Assembly: GCF_014850955.1 (NCBI RefSeq)
Contig: NZ_JACXSS010000001.1
Coordinates: 3,162,001 to 3,226,000 of the forward strand
DNA: 64,000 bases
Reading direction: 5' to 3'
DNA from: Methylomonas albis
Lineage (GTDB): Bacteria; Pseudomonadota; Gammaproteobacteria; Methylococcales; Methylomonadaceae
Shown here: piece after piece, positions 16,816 to 24,681 of the stretch
Position numbering within the stretch: position 1 is the first letter of the stretch
Layout of the letters: each line of letters opens with the position of its first letter
The notes under the pieces: generated by a model
The model's database searches: none
Told to the model about the DNA's origin: nothing
The model's input: only the letters and a program-made list of their open reading frames with translations
Made by a program: the position numbers and the translations under genes

Positions 16816-17150
16816 TGGGTAAGCTCCTTCAATAAATCACGATAACGTTTGGCGGCCAGATCGATATCCGACTGGCTGGTTTTCTGGGTTTTCTTCTGAA
16901 AACAGTGTACGACGTAGATAGCATCGGCGAATTTGGCGACATAGAGCACGCGAAATGCGCCGGTCGCGTCGCGAATTCGAATTTCTTTAACCCCCGGTCC
17001 TACCGTATTCATGGGTTTCCAGTCGCTTGGTTCGTATCCATATTGCACATGGTCAAGTTGATAACCCGCTTCTCGGCGTACAGATACGGGAAATCCGCGT
17101 AGGTCTTCAAGTGCATTGCCCAGGAATTTAATAGGTTTTGGGTCGGTCAT
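16812..17150 (-). CDS. RelE/HigB-type (phage Gp49-like) toxin
   Basis: A 112-residue protein from ATG 17150. The pattern WKPMNTVGPGVKEIRIRDATGAFRVLYVAKF followed by DAIYVVHCFQKKTQKT and a C-terminal AKRYRDLL is that of the Gp49/HigB branch of RelE-like mRNA interferases. In this group the conserved arginines (EIRIRD, FRVLY) and the FQKK loop form the active face. The reading frame continues upstream of 17150 but there it is antisense to RHS sequence, so I place the start at 17150, right after the operator. The toxin is first in the operon, with the antitoxin overlapping its stop. Confidence 0.87.
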   Translation of the reverse strand: MTDPKPIKFLGNALEDLRGFPVSVRREAGYQLDHVQYGYEPSDWKPMNTVGPGVKEIRIRDATGAFRVLYVAKFADAIYVVHCFQKKTQKTSQSDIDLAAKRYRDLLKELTQ

Positions 17151-17153
17151 GGG

Positions 17154-17183
17154 TTGAAATATACAAAATTTCGTATATTTCAA
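17154..17183. promoter_or_regulatory. Operator/promoter palindrome of the HigBA-type operon
   Basis: A perfect 11-bp inverted repeat, TTGAAATATAC and GTATATTTCAA, is separated by 8 bp (AAAATTTC) and ends 3 bp before the toxin ATG. Placement and AT-richness fit an autoregulatory operator bound by the antitoxin and covering the core promoter or leader. The half-site length matches a dimeric helix-turn-helix protein. Confidence 0.75.
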
Positions 17184-17213
17184 CAACTCTTTTTGAACAA
17201 TAACGTCACCTGT

Positions 17214-17722
17214 GTCGGCAGCGGTATCGCGCAGAACTACGCGACCTACACCTACAGCAACAACGGTCTGCCGCTTACCGTCAAGGATGCCAAGAACCAG
17301 CTGACCACCTGGCCGGAAGCCTCTGTGTTCTACATCACCGCCAGCTACGACGCCCTGAACCGGCCGACCGCCCTGCTGGAAAACGGCACGGTCAGCCTGG
17401 CCAGCTACGCCTACCACGACCTGTCGCGGCGCACCACCGTCACCCTGGGTAACGGCACCACCACCGGCTACGGCTACGACACGCAATCGGCGTTGGCCGG
17501 CCTGAACCAATACGCCACCGCCGCCGGCACCGGCCAGGACAACACCTGGAGCTACACCCGCAACCAGGTGCAAGACATCAAAGCGGCCAGCTGGACCAAC
17601 AACAGCTACCAATGGACCGGCTAAACCAACGCCGCCCGTGCCTGCACCGCCAACGGCCTCAACCAATACGCTACCGCCGCCGGCAGCCCCTTAATTATGA
17701 CGCCAGCGGCAACCTCGGTAGC
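17214..17722 (+). pseudogene. RHS/YD-repeat fragment 2 with an internal deletion and early stop
   Basis: Starts at GTCGGCAGCGGTATCGC, matching 15397 onward in fragment 1 (GSGIAQNYATYTYSNNGLPL). It then jumps from KNQLTT straight to WPEASVFYITASYDALNRP, skipping the repeats present in fragment 1. It continues TVTLGNGTTTGYGYDTQSAL and WTNNSYQWTG to a TAA at 17622. RHS-like coding (NAARACTANGLNQYATAAG) continues after the stop. It has no start codon of its own and is truncated at about 17722. Confidence 0.8.
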
Positions 17723-17755
17723 AACCGCATAGTTTGCTGTTTTCGCTTGCCTCAT
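17723..17755 (-). pseudogene. Remnant of a second copy of the 123-aa membrane protein start
   Basis: Reading from ATG 17755, with TAGGAGGCTAATCT upstream as a good ribosome site, gives MRQAKTANYAV, a clear relative of MTQVKIVNQAV at 13717. After 11 codons the sequence becomes antisense RHS. The gene was therefore cut by the arrival or rearrangement of the RHS piece. It lies just downstream of the transpeptidase gene, as the intact copy lies just downstream of the broken transpeptidase copy. Confidence 0.6.
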
Positions 17756-17799
17756 AGATTAGCCTCCTAAAATCAGCTATCCCAGTGACAATATACAAG

Positions 17800-19554
17800 C
17801 TAACCGCCGCGAGCAAGATTGCCAGTTTTAATAACCACTTGCTGTTTGGCGTTCGGAGCCAATGCCTTATTCAAGGCATTTTGCAACAGACTATCCTGGC
17901 CGTAAATGTCGGGATAAAAGCGCGGCTTATCATCGCGGTCCACGAACACAGTGGTATAAAAAAACAAAACAGGTATGGAGTTTTTTAGACTGACCCGCTG
18001 AGTTTTGGGCCCCGCCATGGCTTGCTGTATGGTTTGCTGGTCCCAAGCAGTTTCATCGCCAAGTACGAATTCCGCCAATTTTTCCGCTTCAGCCACTCTG
18101 ACGCAGCCGTGACTCAAATCGCGGCGATCCCGGTTAAACGCGGATTTCCCCGGCGTATCATGCAAATACACATCGGCCTTATTCGGAAAAATAAACTTCA
18201 CCCGCCCCAATGGATTATTGCTGCCGGGGCGTTGTCTGGCGCGGATCCGACCGCTTTTGATTTCATCGACAATGCTGTCCTGGTTGTCTTCTTCATTGTC
18301 GTCAGCATGACGATCCACCAGCTCAATATCCTGATTGGCTAGAAACTCTTCATCGCTCAATAGCTTCGGCAGCATTTCTTTATCCATGATGCTTTGCGGA
18401 ATATTCCAATAAGGCATGAACTCCAAATATTTCATCTCTTCCCATAGCACCGGGGTCTGGTTCTTCTCAGCCTTACCGACGATCACTTTCATGGTCAACG
18501 GCTGTTCATCTTCGCGAGAATTGAACGCCCACAACTGAAACGCCGGGATATTCACGGCAATCCTTGGCCCTTCCGGTAACGCGGGCATCCAGCGTAAACG
18601 TTCCATGGCTAATTCGATTCTGCCGATTTTATCGGCCGGAGATTGATTCAATAAGGCCAGCGTTTGTTTGCCAATCACGCCGTCGGCTTTTAAACCCTGT
18701 TGTTGCTGCAAGCGTTTGACAGCCTCTATCGCGGCATTGTCATAGATGTTATCCGTGTTGCCGCCGAGAACTTCTTCCGCTTTCAGCTCGCCCAACGCAA
18801 GCAGATGTCGGCGCAACTCCGGTAATTGCAGATCTTGCTCGCCGGGACGCAGCGATTTCGCAAACAGCAGTTTTGGCAGCTGCGCAGCGGTATTTTGCTG
18901 ACGATAGCTTGCTAATAAAGTCTTTAACTGTTGATATTGCTTGAATTTTGGCGCCAATACCGCCGGCAGCTCAGCAAGCGTTTGTTGCTGAATATGTTGG
19001 CTCAACAACGCCGCAACATCGACAGCGGACTTGGCAGCAAACTTCACCGGATAATCGAAATTGCGCGGATCGACTCTACCCATATGCAGGTCACGCGCGT
19101 AATGCACCAGTGCTATCGATAAAGCCAGGTCGTAAGATACCAACTCGCTGGTTGCGTTTTGCGGCAATGTCGCGGCCTGTTGTAAATAACCGCGCAAACG
19201 CTCGGCATCGTAAACATCCGGGCTCAAGCCGTCGGTTTTGGTATTACTTAACAAGCTCAACACATCGTCGCGGTTTTTCGCGGGCTTATCCGCGCCCAAC
19301 CAAATCAGCTGGTTGGCGTTCATCTGATATAGCTGTTTCAGCGCTTCGCTATACTGCGAAAAATCCGCCTGTGACAGCAAAGGATGCTGTTTAGCGGCCA
19401 GCAAGGACTCTATCGTTTGCCTAACACCAGACTCGGGACTTTGGGCGCCGGCGGGCTGCGAAAAAAAATAAAGCAGCGCCAGTATCGTCAGCAGATACGG
19501 TGAGGATTTGCGCAATTTTGTTTGATTATTGGTTGATGCGGCTTGTTGCTTCAT
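17800..19554 (-). CDS. L,D-transpeptidase of the YcbB/LdtD type
   Basis: A 584-residue periplasmic enzyme that would form 3-3 peptidoglycan cross-links. A signal peptide (SSPYLLTILALLYFFSQPAGAQS) opens the protein. A long helical scaffold follows, then a peptidoglycan-binding-type motif (AIEAVKRLQQQQGLKADGVIGKQTLALLN) and the catalytic YkuD domain, with RIAVNIPAFQLWAF and the nucleophile motif DLSHGCVRV. The order scaffold, PG_binding_1, YkuD and the length fit YcbB. I prefer ATG 19554 to an upstream TTG at 19581 because the signal peptide then starts normally; the ribosome site is weak for both. Its 3' third is duplicated at 13786-14457. Confidence 0.87.
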   Translation of the reverse strand: MKQQAASTNNQTKLRKSSPYLLTILALLYFFSQPAGAQSPESGVRQTIESLLAAKQHPLLSQADFSQYSEALKQLYQMNANQLIWLGADKPAKNRDDVLSLLSNTKTDGLSPDVYDAERLRGYLQQAATLPQNATSELVSYDLALSIALVHYARDLHMGRVDPRNFDYPVKFAAKSAVDVAALLSQHIQQQTLAELPAVLAPKFKQYQQLKTLLASYRQQNTAAQLPKLLFAKSLRPGEQDLQLPELRRHLLALGELKAEEVLGGNTDNIYDNAAIEAVKRLQQQQGLKADGVIGKQTLALLNQSPADKIGRIELAMERLRWMPALPEGPRIAVNIPAFQLWAFNSREDEQPLTMKVIVGKAEKNQTPVLWEEMKYLEFMPYWNIPQSIMDKEMLPKLLSDEEFLANQDIELVDRHADDNEEDNQDSIVDEIKSGRIRARQRPGSNNPLGRVKFIFPNKADVYLHDTPGKSAFNRDRRDLSHGCVRVAEAEKLAEFVLGDETAWDQQTIQQAMAGPKTQRVSLKNSIPVLFFYTTVFVDRDDKPRFYPDIYGQDSLLQNALNKALAPNAKQQVVIKTGNLARGG

Positions 19555-19835
19555 AGTTCTTGCGACTTCAAATACGGACAAAGGTTGTCATAGTGACAAA
19601 ATACGCGCTCAAGTTCTAGCTTTGCCGGACAAAAGGGCTTAATCCCGTTTTTCATCTAATCTTGCCGCTCTTTATATTTATGCGCCGTCATTCCAATAAA
19701 AAACCGGATAGGTAAAATAGCAATAAGCTCATGAGCCGGGAATTAGATCGCTTGGCCGCGCTGACAAGCGCCTATATTAGGATTTACCGATTCGCGAGCC
19801 AGCGTATCGCGTTAGAATAGTGGCGTAAATCTTGT

Positions 19836-21155
19836 TTGACCAACAACCCACGTTTAGCGTTTTTCATGCATCCCTATCCAGACCCCGAACACATACCTAG
19901 CGCCGAACAGCTAAACAGCAATTGCCGCTGCTCGTCGCTAAATCGCAAAGCCCTGCGTAGCGAACTGCATAGGCTAGAGGGCAACGACAATTTGTATCGG
20001 ATGATCGCTGAGGAGCGGCCGAATTTGTTCGCCGAGTCTGCGGTGTTTATCAGCCAAGACTGCCTGGAACGACAACTGGAGATCATCGCTGCGCTGGAAC
20101 GGGTAATAGCGCTACCGGCTTACCAGCAACATGTACTGGAATACGCACCGGATACCGCGCGATTTTTAGTCAAAGCCCGCGGCGCATTTCTGGGCTATGA
20201 CTTTCATCTGAGCGCCGACGGCCCGAAGCTGATCGAAATCAATTCCAATGCCGGCGGCGCGATGATTAATGCGCTATTAATTCGCGTCCAAAACAGCTGT
20301 TGCGAAATCGTCGGTAACCAGCAGCCGGGTAAACTTAAGCTGCATAACCAAGACATCCGCCAAACCGAAACGGTATTCATGGAAATGTTTTACCAGGAAT
20401 GGCAGGCGGAACGTGATTCAGCGCCATTGCGCAACATCGCCATCGTCGATGACGATCCGCAAAATCAATACATGTGGCCGGAGTTTTTGTTGTTTAAACA
20501 CCTGTTCCAGCAACATAAAATCGAGACTGTGGTTTGCGATCCGCAGGCCTTAAGCTATCGCGATGGCGGGCTTTGGCACGGCGATCTGCAAATCGATCTG
20601 GTGTATAACCGCTTGACCGACTTTGGCTTGGAAGCTTTAAAATGCCACGCTTTACGCGCAGCCTATTTGGCCGGTGCAGTAGTGCTGACCCCGCATCCGC
20701 GAAATCACGCGCTTTACGCCGATAAAAGAAATCTGGCATGGTTAGGCAAGGACGATTTTCTGCAGGCTATCGGCGTCGATGACAATACCTGCGCGATATT
20801 GAGCACGGGGGTCGCTCATACCGTTTTGGTTGATGCACAAAAAGCCGAATGGTTTTGGTCCAACCGTAAACAACTGTTTTTCAAACCGGCCAAAGGCTAC
20901 GGCAGCAAGGCGGCTTATCGCGGCGATAAGCTGACCCGGCGAGTTTTCGAAGATATTCTGCAACACGATTATGTCGCGCAGGCCTTAGTGAAACCCAGCG
21001 AACGGCTTCTGGACGCCGGCGAATTGAAACTGGATCTGCGCCACTATGTCTATCAAGGCCAAACCCAATTGGTCTGCGCCCGCCTCTACCAGGGGCAAAC
21101 CACCAACTTCCGTACGCTGGGTGGCGGCTTCGCGCAAGTAGTGGTGGTTCCTTAA
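19836..21155 (+). CDS. ATP-grasp-like ligase of unknown substrate
   Basis: A 439-residue protein with ATP-grasp signatures: LIEINSNAGGAMIN near residue 150, FFKPAKGYGSKAAYRG near 350 (a phosphate-binding lysine/glycine loop), YVAQALVKPSERLL and the C-terminal ELKLDLRHYVYQGQ...TTNFRTLGGGFAQV, which supplies Mg-binding residues. ATP-grasp enzymes join a carboxylate to an amine or thiol. No known subfamily is evident. The N-terminus has CRCSS and HPYPDPEHIPS. The start is uncertain: TTG at 19836 or ATG at 19866, neither with a strong ribosome site. It heads a plus-strand row with DUF2905, a small hydrolase and rubredoxin. Confidence 0.7.
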   Translation: MTNNPRLAFFMHPYPDPEHIPSAEQLNSNCRCSSLNRKALRSELHRLEGNDNLYRMIAEERPNLFAESAVFISQDCLERQLEIIAALERVIALPAYQQHVLEYAPDTARFLVKARGAFLGYDFHLSADGPKLIEINSNAGGAMINALLIRVQNSCCEIVGNQQPGKLKLHNQDIRQTETVFMEMFYQEWQAERDSAPLRNIAIVDDDPQNQYMWPEFLLFKHLFQQHKIETVVCDPQALSYRDGGLWHGDLQIDLVYNRLTDFGLEALKCHALRAAYLAGAVVLTPHPRNHALYADKRNLAWLGKDDFLQAIGVDDNTCAILSTGVAHTVLVDAQKAEWFWSNRKQLFFKPAKGYGSKAAYRGDKLTRRVFEDILQHDYVAQALVKPSERLLDAGELKLDLRHYVYQGQTQLVCARLYQGQTTNFRTLGGGFAQVVVVP

Positions 21156-21187
21156 CCCTTACGGTATTGGCGTAATAGAGAAAAGAA

Positions 21188-21403
21188 ATGGAACCCAGCA
21201 AAGCACTAATCATTATTGGCTCGGCCATCCTGGTGATCGGCTTGGTTTTGCACTATGTCCCGTGGTTGATCAATTGGTTTGGCAAACTGCCCGGCGACAT
21301 CCGGATTCAGAATAAAAACAGCTTCGTATTTATACCTATCACGTCGATGATCGTGGTCAGCGTGCTAATCACGCTGCTGGCTAATTTATTTTTCCGCAAA
21401 TAA
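21188..21403 (+). CDS. DUF2905 small membrane protein
   Basis: A 71-residue protein with two membrane helices (ALIIIGSAILVIGLVLHYV and VFIPITSMIVVSVLITLLAN). They flank the family motif WFGKLPGDIRIQNKNSF, which would face one side of the membrane. Length and motif fit DUF2905. GAGAAAAG precedes the ATG. It follows the ATP-grasp gene by 32 bp and precedes the hydrolase by 25 bp, so the four genes are probably one operon. Function unknown. Confidence 0.88.
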   Translation: MEPSKALIIIGSAILVIGLVLHYVPWLINWFGKLPGDIRIQNKNSFVFIPITSMIVVSVLITLLANLFFRK

Positions 21404-21428
21404 GCTATTCAACACCGAGACTGAAATC

Positions 21429-21932
21429 ATGACCAATCTGGTAATTTACAACCACGGCAAGGACAGCATCCCTTGGGGCGAAAAACCCTTGGCATTGGCA
21501 GAAGTCGCCAAACGTCAAGGGTTTGAATTTGTCAGCCCGGATTATCAAGCCAGCAACGATCCGGACTGGCGCGTGCAACAGCTATTGGCCTTGGATATAA
21601 CTGGATGCGAAACGCTAGTGTTGGTGGGCTCCAGTATGGGGGCTTATGTCTCTACCGTCGCGGCGGAAACCATCAAACCAAAAGGACTGTTTTTGATCGC
21701 ACCGGCCTTTTATTTACCGGGATACGCACGTACCGATTTCAAGCCTACGACAGCCAATATCGAGGTGTTTCATGGCTGGCAAGACGATGTCGTACCACCG
21801 GAAAACGCCTGGCGCTTCTGCCGCGAGCATCGCGCGCGTCTGCATATGCTAGACGCCGACCACCGATTATTAAGCATATTGCCCTTGATGGTAACAGCTT
21901 TCGAACGATTTCTCGGCACTTGCGCCGCTTAG
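21429..21932 (+). CDS. Small alpha/beta hydrolase (YqiA-like esterase fold)
   Basis: A 167-residue single-domain hydrolase. The nucleophile elbow is LVGSSMGAY, the acid is in [12 protein letters not shown] and the histidine in DADHRL, so the Ser-Asp-His triad appears complete. The small size and the N-terminal [10 protein letters not shown] are like the YqiA/UPF0227 group of small esterases. No signal peptide, so cytoplasmic. The substrate is unknown. The rubredoxin gene starts 17 bp after its stop. Confidence 0.8.
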   Translation: MTNLVIYNHGKDSIPWGEKPLALAEVAKRQGFEFVSPDYQASNDPDWRVQQLLALDITGCETLVLVGSSMGAYVSTVAAETIKPKGLFLIAPAFYLPGYARTDFKPTTANIEVFHGWQDDVVPPENAWRFCREHRARLHMLDADHRLLSILPLMVTAFERFLGTCAA

Positions 21933-21949
21933 ACGCAGGAGAAAATCCG

Positions 21950-22123
21950 ATGAGCGATTACAAGAAATACCACTGTATGGAATGCGAACACATTTACGAC
22001 GAAGCCAAGGGCGACCCGGATAGCGGCATCGCGCCTGGCACCCGCTGGGAGGACATCCCCGACGATTGGGATTGTCCGATTTGCGGCGCGCCGAAAAGTT
22101 TTTTCAAGTTACTGGAATATTGA
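21950..22123 (+). CDS. Rubredoxin
   Basis: A 57-residue rubredoxin from the ATG at 21950, with GCAGGAGAAAATCCG as ribosome site. The iron site is two Cys pairs: [11 protein letters not shown] and [11 protein letters not shown]. The core [12 protein letters not shown] is classical. It is a one-electron carrier. In this neighbourhood it could serve an oxidase or hydroxylase; the adjacent hydrolase and ATP-grasp genes do not reveal its partner. Confidence 0.93.
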   Translation: MSDYKKYHCMECEHIYDEAKGDPDSGIAPGTRWEDIPDDWDCPICGAPKSFFKLLEY

Positions 22124-22142
22124 CCGCTCCGACCAGGCAGCC

Positions 22143-22502
22143 TCAGTACATACCGTTACCCAACAAAGCCCCGGCGGCAGCACCAATGCCAGCGGCTATC
22201 GGGTCGCCATTTCCTAGCTGATAACCCATCGCACTGCCGACCATTCCTCCCAACAAACCTTGCGGTGAACGTTGGTCATATCCGTAATAAACAGGTGGAG
22301 GTGGTGGCGCGTAATACCGGGGAACCGGCACATATTCCACTACCGGGGCGGGTTGATAATAAATCACGTCCTCCCGATACATTGGCCGGTCATAGCCATG
22401 ATGGTGATGATGCCCGTGATGCCCACCCCAATGCTCGTGGTCGGCTAGCGCAGCCGACGAGACCAATAAACCCAAAACGATGACTGTTGTTCTGCTTAAC
22501 AT
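22143..22502 (-). CDS. Exported His-rich glycine-zipper protein
   Basis: A 119-residue protein with a signal peptide (TTVIVLGLLVSSAALA). A histidine cluster follows (HEHWGGHHGHHHHHG), then a Pro/Tyr-rich linker (YYAPPPPPVYYGY) and a glycine-zipper C-terminus (GGMVGSAMGYQLGNGDPIAAG and GAAAGALLGNG). The last part resembles outer-membrane glycine-zipper lipoproteins but no lipobox cysteine is present. The histidines may bind a metal such as nickel or copper. AGGAGG precedes the ATG. The gene converges with rubredoxin. Confidence 0.75.
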   Translation of the reverse strand: MLSRTTVIVLGLLVSSAALADHEHWGGHHGHHHHHGYDRPMYREDVIYYQPAPVVEYVPVPRYYAPPPPPVYYGYDQRSPQGLLGGMVGSAMGYQLGNGDPIAAGIGAAAGALLGNGMY

Positions 22503-22588
22503 CGCAAACCTCCTGTTAGAAAATTATTTGCTTGCGATAAAGTGTGCAGGTCAGAGCTTAATTTTTGCTTATTGGCTTTATACGCGTC

Positions 22589-23554
22589 TCAACGATTTTT
22601 TTGCTCCACCCGCTTCAACAGGCCAAATAAATCGCTGTTGGTAGACAACACAATGGTGGCGTCACCGTCTATCACCTTGCGATAGGTTTCCATGCTCTTC
22701 AAAAACTTGTAAAACTCGGCAGACTCGGGTTTTTGCCCATAGGCTTTGGCATAAATTTCGGTCGCCTTGGCGTCGGCTTCGCCCTGGATTTCTTGCACAC
22801 GTTTGTAGGCAGTGGATTCGATTTCGTTGAGATCCCGGTCTCGATTACCGTTAATCCTAGCCGCCTCGCCCTCGCCTTCCGAACGGAAACGCTGGGCAAT
22901 TTGCAAGCGCTCGCTGATCATCCGTTGATGGATGCGCTCCAAAACCTGATGGTTGTAATTGATGCGCTTGAAGCGCACATCCAGCAATTCGATACCAAAT
23001 TCGGCCAACTTAGGTGCGGCCGCATCGAATACATCTTTTTCGATCGCCGCCCGGCCCACCCGGATTGGCCGCAGCACCCCTATGGTTCCTTCGCCGGTAA
23101 GTGGCCCCAAGCTCTCGTCTTGCAGGGGCTTGCGATCCTTATCGGAACGCACCACTTCGATCAATTCGTGCCGGGCTATTGCGGTGCGAGTTTCGCTACC
23201 CAGAATATCTTCCAAGCGCGATTGCGCGCTACGTTCGTCGCGCAAGCGCAAGTAATATTGCATGGGCTGGGTTATGCGCCAGCGCGCGAAGGTATCGACC
23301 TGCACATAAGTCTTATCCTTGGTGGACATCTCCACCATAGGCCCATCCCAGGCTAGATAGCGCTTATCAAAGCTATTGATCTGCTGGGTAAATGGAATCT
23401 TGAAATGCAAACCAGGACTGGTGATCGGTTCGCCGACCGGTTTACCGAATTGGGTGATGATAACTTGCTCGGTTTGATTGACGGTAAACACCGATTGCAA
23501 CAGCAAAAAGGCGAAGACAACGATTAATAACCAGACTCTTGTGGATACACTCAT
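22589..23554 (-). CDS. hflC: HflC, membrane-anchored SPFH protein
   Basis: A 321-residue protein with an N-terminal membrane anchor (RVWLLIVVFAFLLLQSVF), followed by the SPFH domain (NQTEQVIITQFGKPVGEPITSPGLHFKIP). The helical region includes EIQGEADAKATEIYAKAYGQ and ends near the C-terminus with FYKFLKSMETY. With HflK it forms the HflKC complex that controls FtsH proteolysis in the inner membrane. Its ATG overlaps the hflK stop by 4 bases (ATGA). Confidence 0.95.
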   Translation of the reverse strand: MSVSTRVWLLIVVFAFLLLQSVFTVNQTEQVIITQFGKPVGEPITSPGLHFKIPFTQQINSFDKRYLAWDGPMVEMSTKDKTYVQVDTFARWRITQPMQYYLRLRDERSAQSRLEDILGSETRTAIARHELIEVVRSDKDRKPLQDESLGPLTGEGTIGVLRPIRVGRAAIEKDVFDAAAPKLAEFGIELLDVRFKRINYNHQVLERIHQRMISERLQIAQRFRSEGEGEAARINGNRDRDLNEIESTAYKRVQEIQGEADAKATEIYAKAYGQKPESAEFYKFLKSMETYRKVIDGDATIVLSTNSDLFGLLKRVEQKNR

Positions 23555-24528
23555 TTCACCACTCCCTCAGCTTGACCCGGAAACGGCAACATCGGCAATA
23601 TCTGTTGCACCGTATCGTCGACAATAATCTGCTGACGGGCTTGCGGCAGCACATCGCCCATCGTCTCCAGATAAATCCGTGCGCGCGTCACGTCCGGTGC
23701 TTTCAGATATTGCTCCAATACTTGGTTGAAAGCAGTCACATCCCCTTCCGCTTCGTTAATCCGTTTAAATCGATAACCTTCTGCGGCGCGAATTTTCTGG
23801 TCCGCTTCGCCGCGCGCTCGTGGCACGGCTTTGTTATATTCACCGTTAGCCAGGTTGATGACATTTTCGCGGTCTTGCTGGGCCCGATTCACTTCATTAA
23901 ACGAGGGTTGTACCGGTTCGGGCGGATTAACGTTTTTCAACTGTACCTGATTGATCGACACCCCCAATTGATAGCGCTCGGCCAACAGGCGCGCACGTGC
24001 CAGTACGGTTTCCTCTATCTCTTGCCGGCCGATGGTGATGATTTCATCGACAGTGCGATCACCCACCACCTCCCGCATTACCGCTTCGGAAATATCCCGC
24101 AAGGTCAAGCCAGGATCGCGGACATCGAATAGATATTTTTCCGGATCGGTGATCCGGTATTGCACGATCCACTCCACCAGCGCCGAATTCAGATCGCCGG
24201 TTACCATGGATTTTTCCAGGGCCGGCTCGTCGCCGATTTGATCCGGGTTAGTGAAGCCTGCTGTGGCAAACCCAAACTCCAGTTTCTGCTGACGCTGAGT
24301 CGGCACGGTGATGATGCTGTCCACGCCAAACGGCAGTTTGGCATGCAAGCCGGAAGGGACTTTTTCGATGTATTCGCCAAAGCGCAAGACGATGCCTTCA
24401 GATTCGGCGGGAATGGTGTAAAACGACATTGTGGCGCCGACCAACACGGTGACAGTAATCAGTATGGCCAACGGCGAAATCGGCAGCGAGTCGGGCAGGT
24501 TTTTGAAAATAGGATTGGCGTCGTTCAA
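23551..24528 (-). CDS. hflK: HflK, membrane-anchored SPFH protein
   Basis: A 325-residue protein. I place the start at a TTG (24528), because AGGAG lies 7 bases upstream; an in-frame ATG at 24564 lacks a ribosome site. The anchor is ISPLAILITVTVLVGATMSF and the SPFH domain starts at PAESEGIVLRFGEYIEKVPSGLH. The usual glycine-rich N-terminus of E. coli HflK is absent, so this is a short form. Diagnostic HflK segments include QLKNVNPPEPVQPSFNEVNRA and RARIYLETM. It is translationally coupled to hflC. Confidence 0.93.
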   Translation of the reverse strand: MNDANPIFKNLPDSLPISPLAILITVTVLVGATMSFYTIPAESEGIVLRFGEYIEKVPSGLHAKLPFGVDSIITVPTQRQQKLEFGFATAGFTNPDQIGDEPALEKSMVTGDLNSALVEWIVQYRITDPEKYLFDVRDPGLTLRDISEAVMREVVGDRTVDEIITIGRQEIEETVLARARLLAERYQLGVSINQVQLKNVNPPEPVQPSFNEVNRAQQDRENVINLANGEYNKAVPRARGEADQKIRAAEGYRFKRINEAEGDVTAFNQVLEQYLKAPDVTRARIYLETMGDVLPQARQQIIVDDTVQQILPMLPFPGQAEGVVK

Positions 24529-24681
24529 GGGCGGACTCCTGTTAAGTCGGCGAAAAATCGGCATGAGGGAACTTACAATCCCCTAAGCACCACAGCATTC
24601 GGTCAGCAAGCATGAACGTAGTCGGCCATTTCGTCAATTTGTCCACCACACTTGGCGCCGTCGCAAAGTGCCGGACACCAC

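Noticed and set aside
17151-17666. Longer HigB-type protein with a glycine/valine-rich N-terminal extension
   Set aside because: The extension is antisense to RHS coding DNA and crosses the operator; the real toxin starts at 17150.
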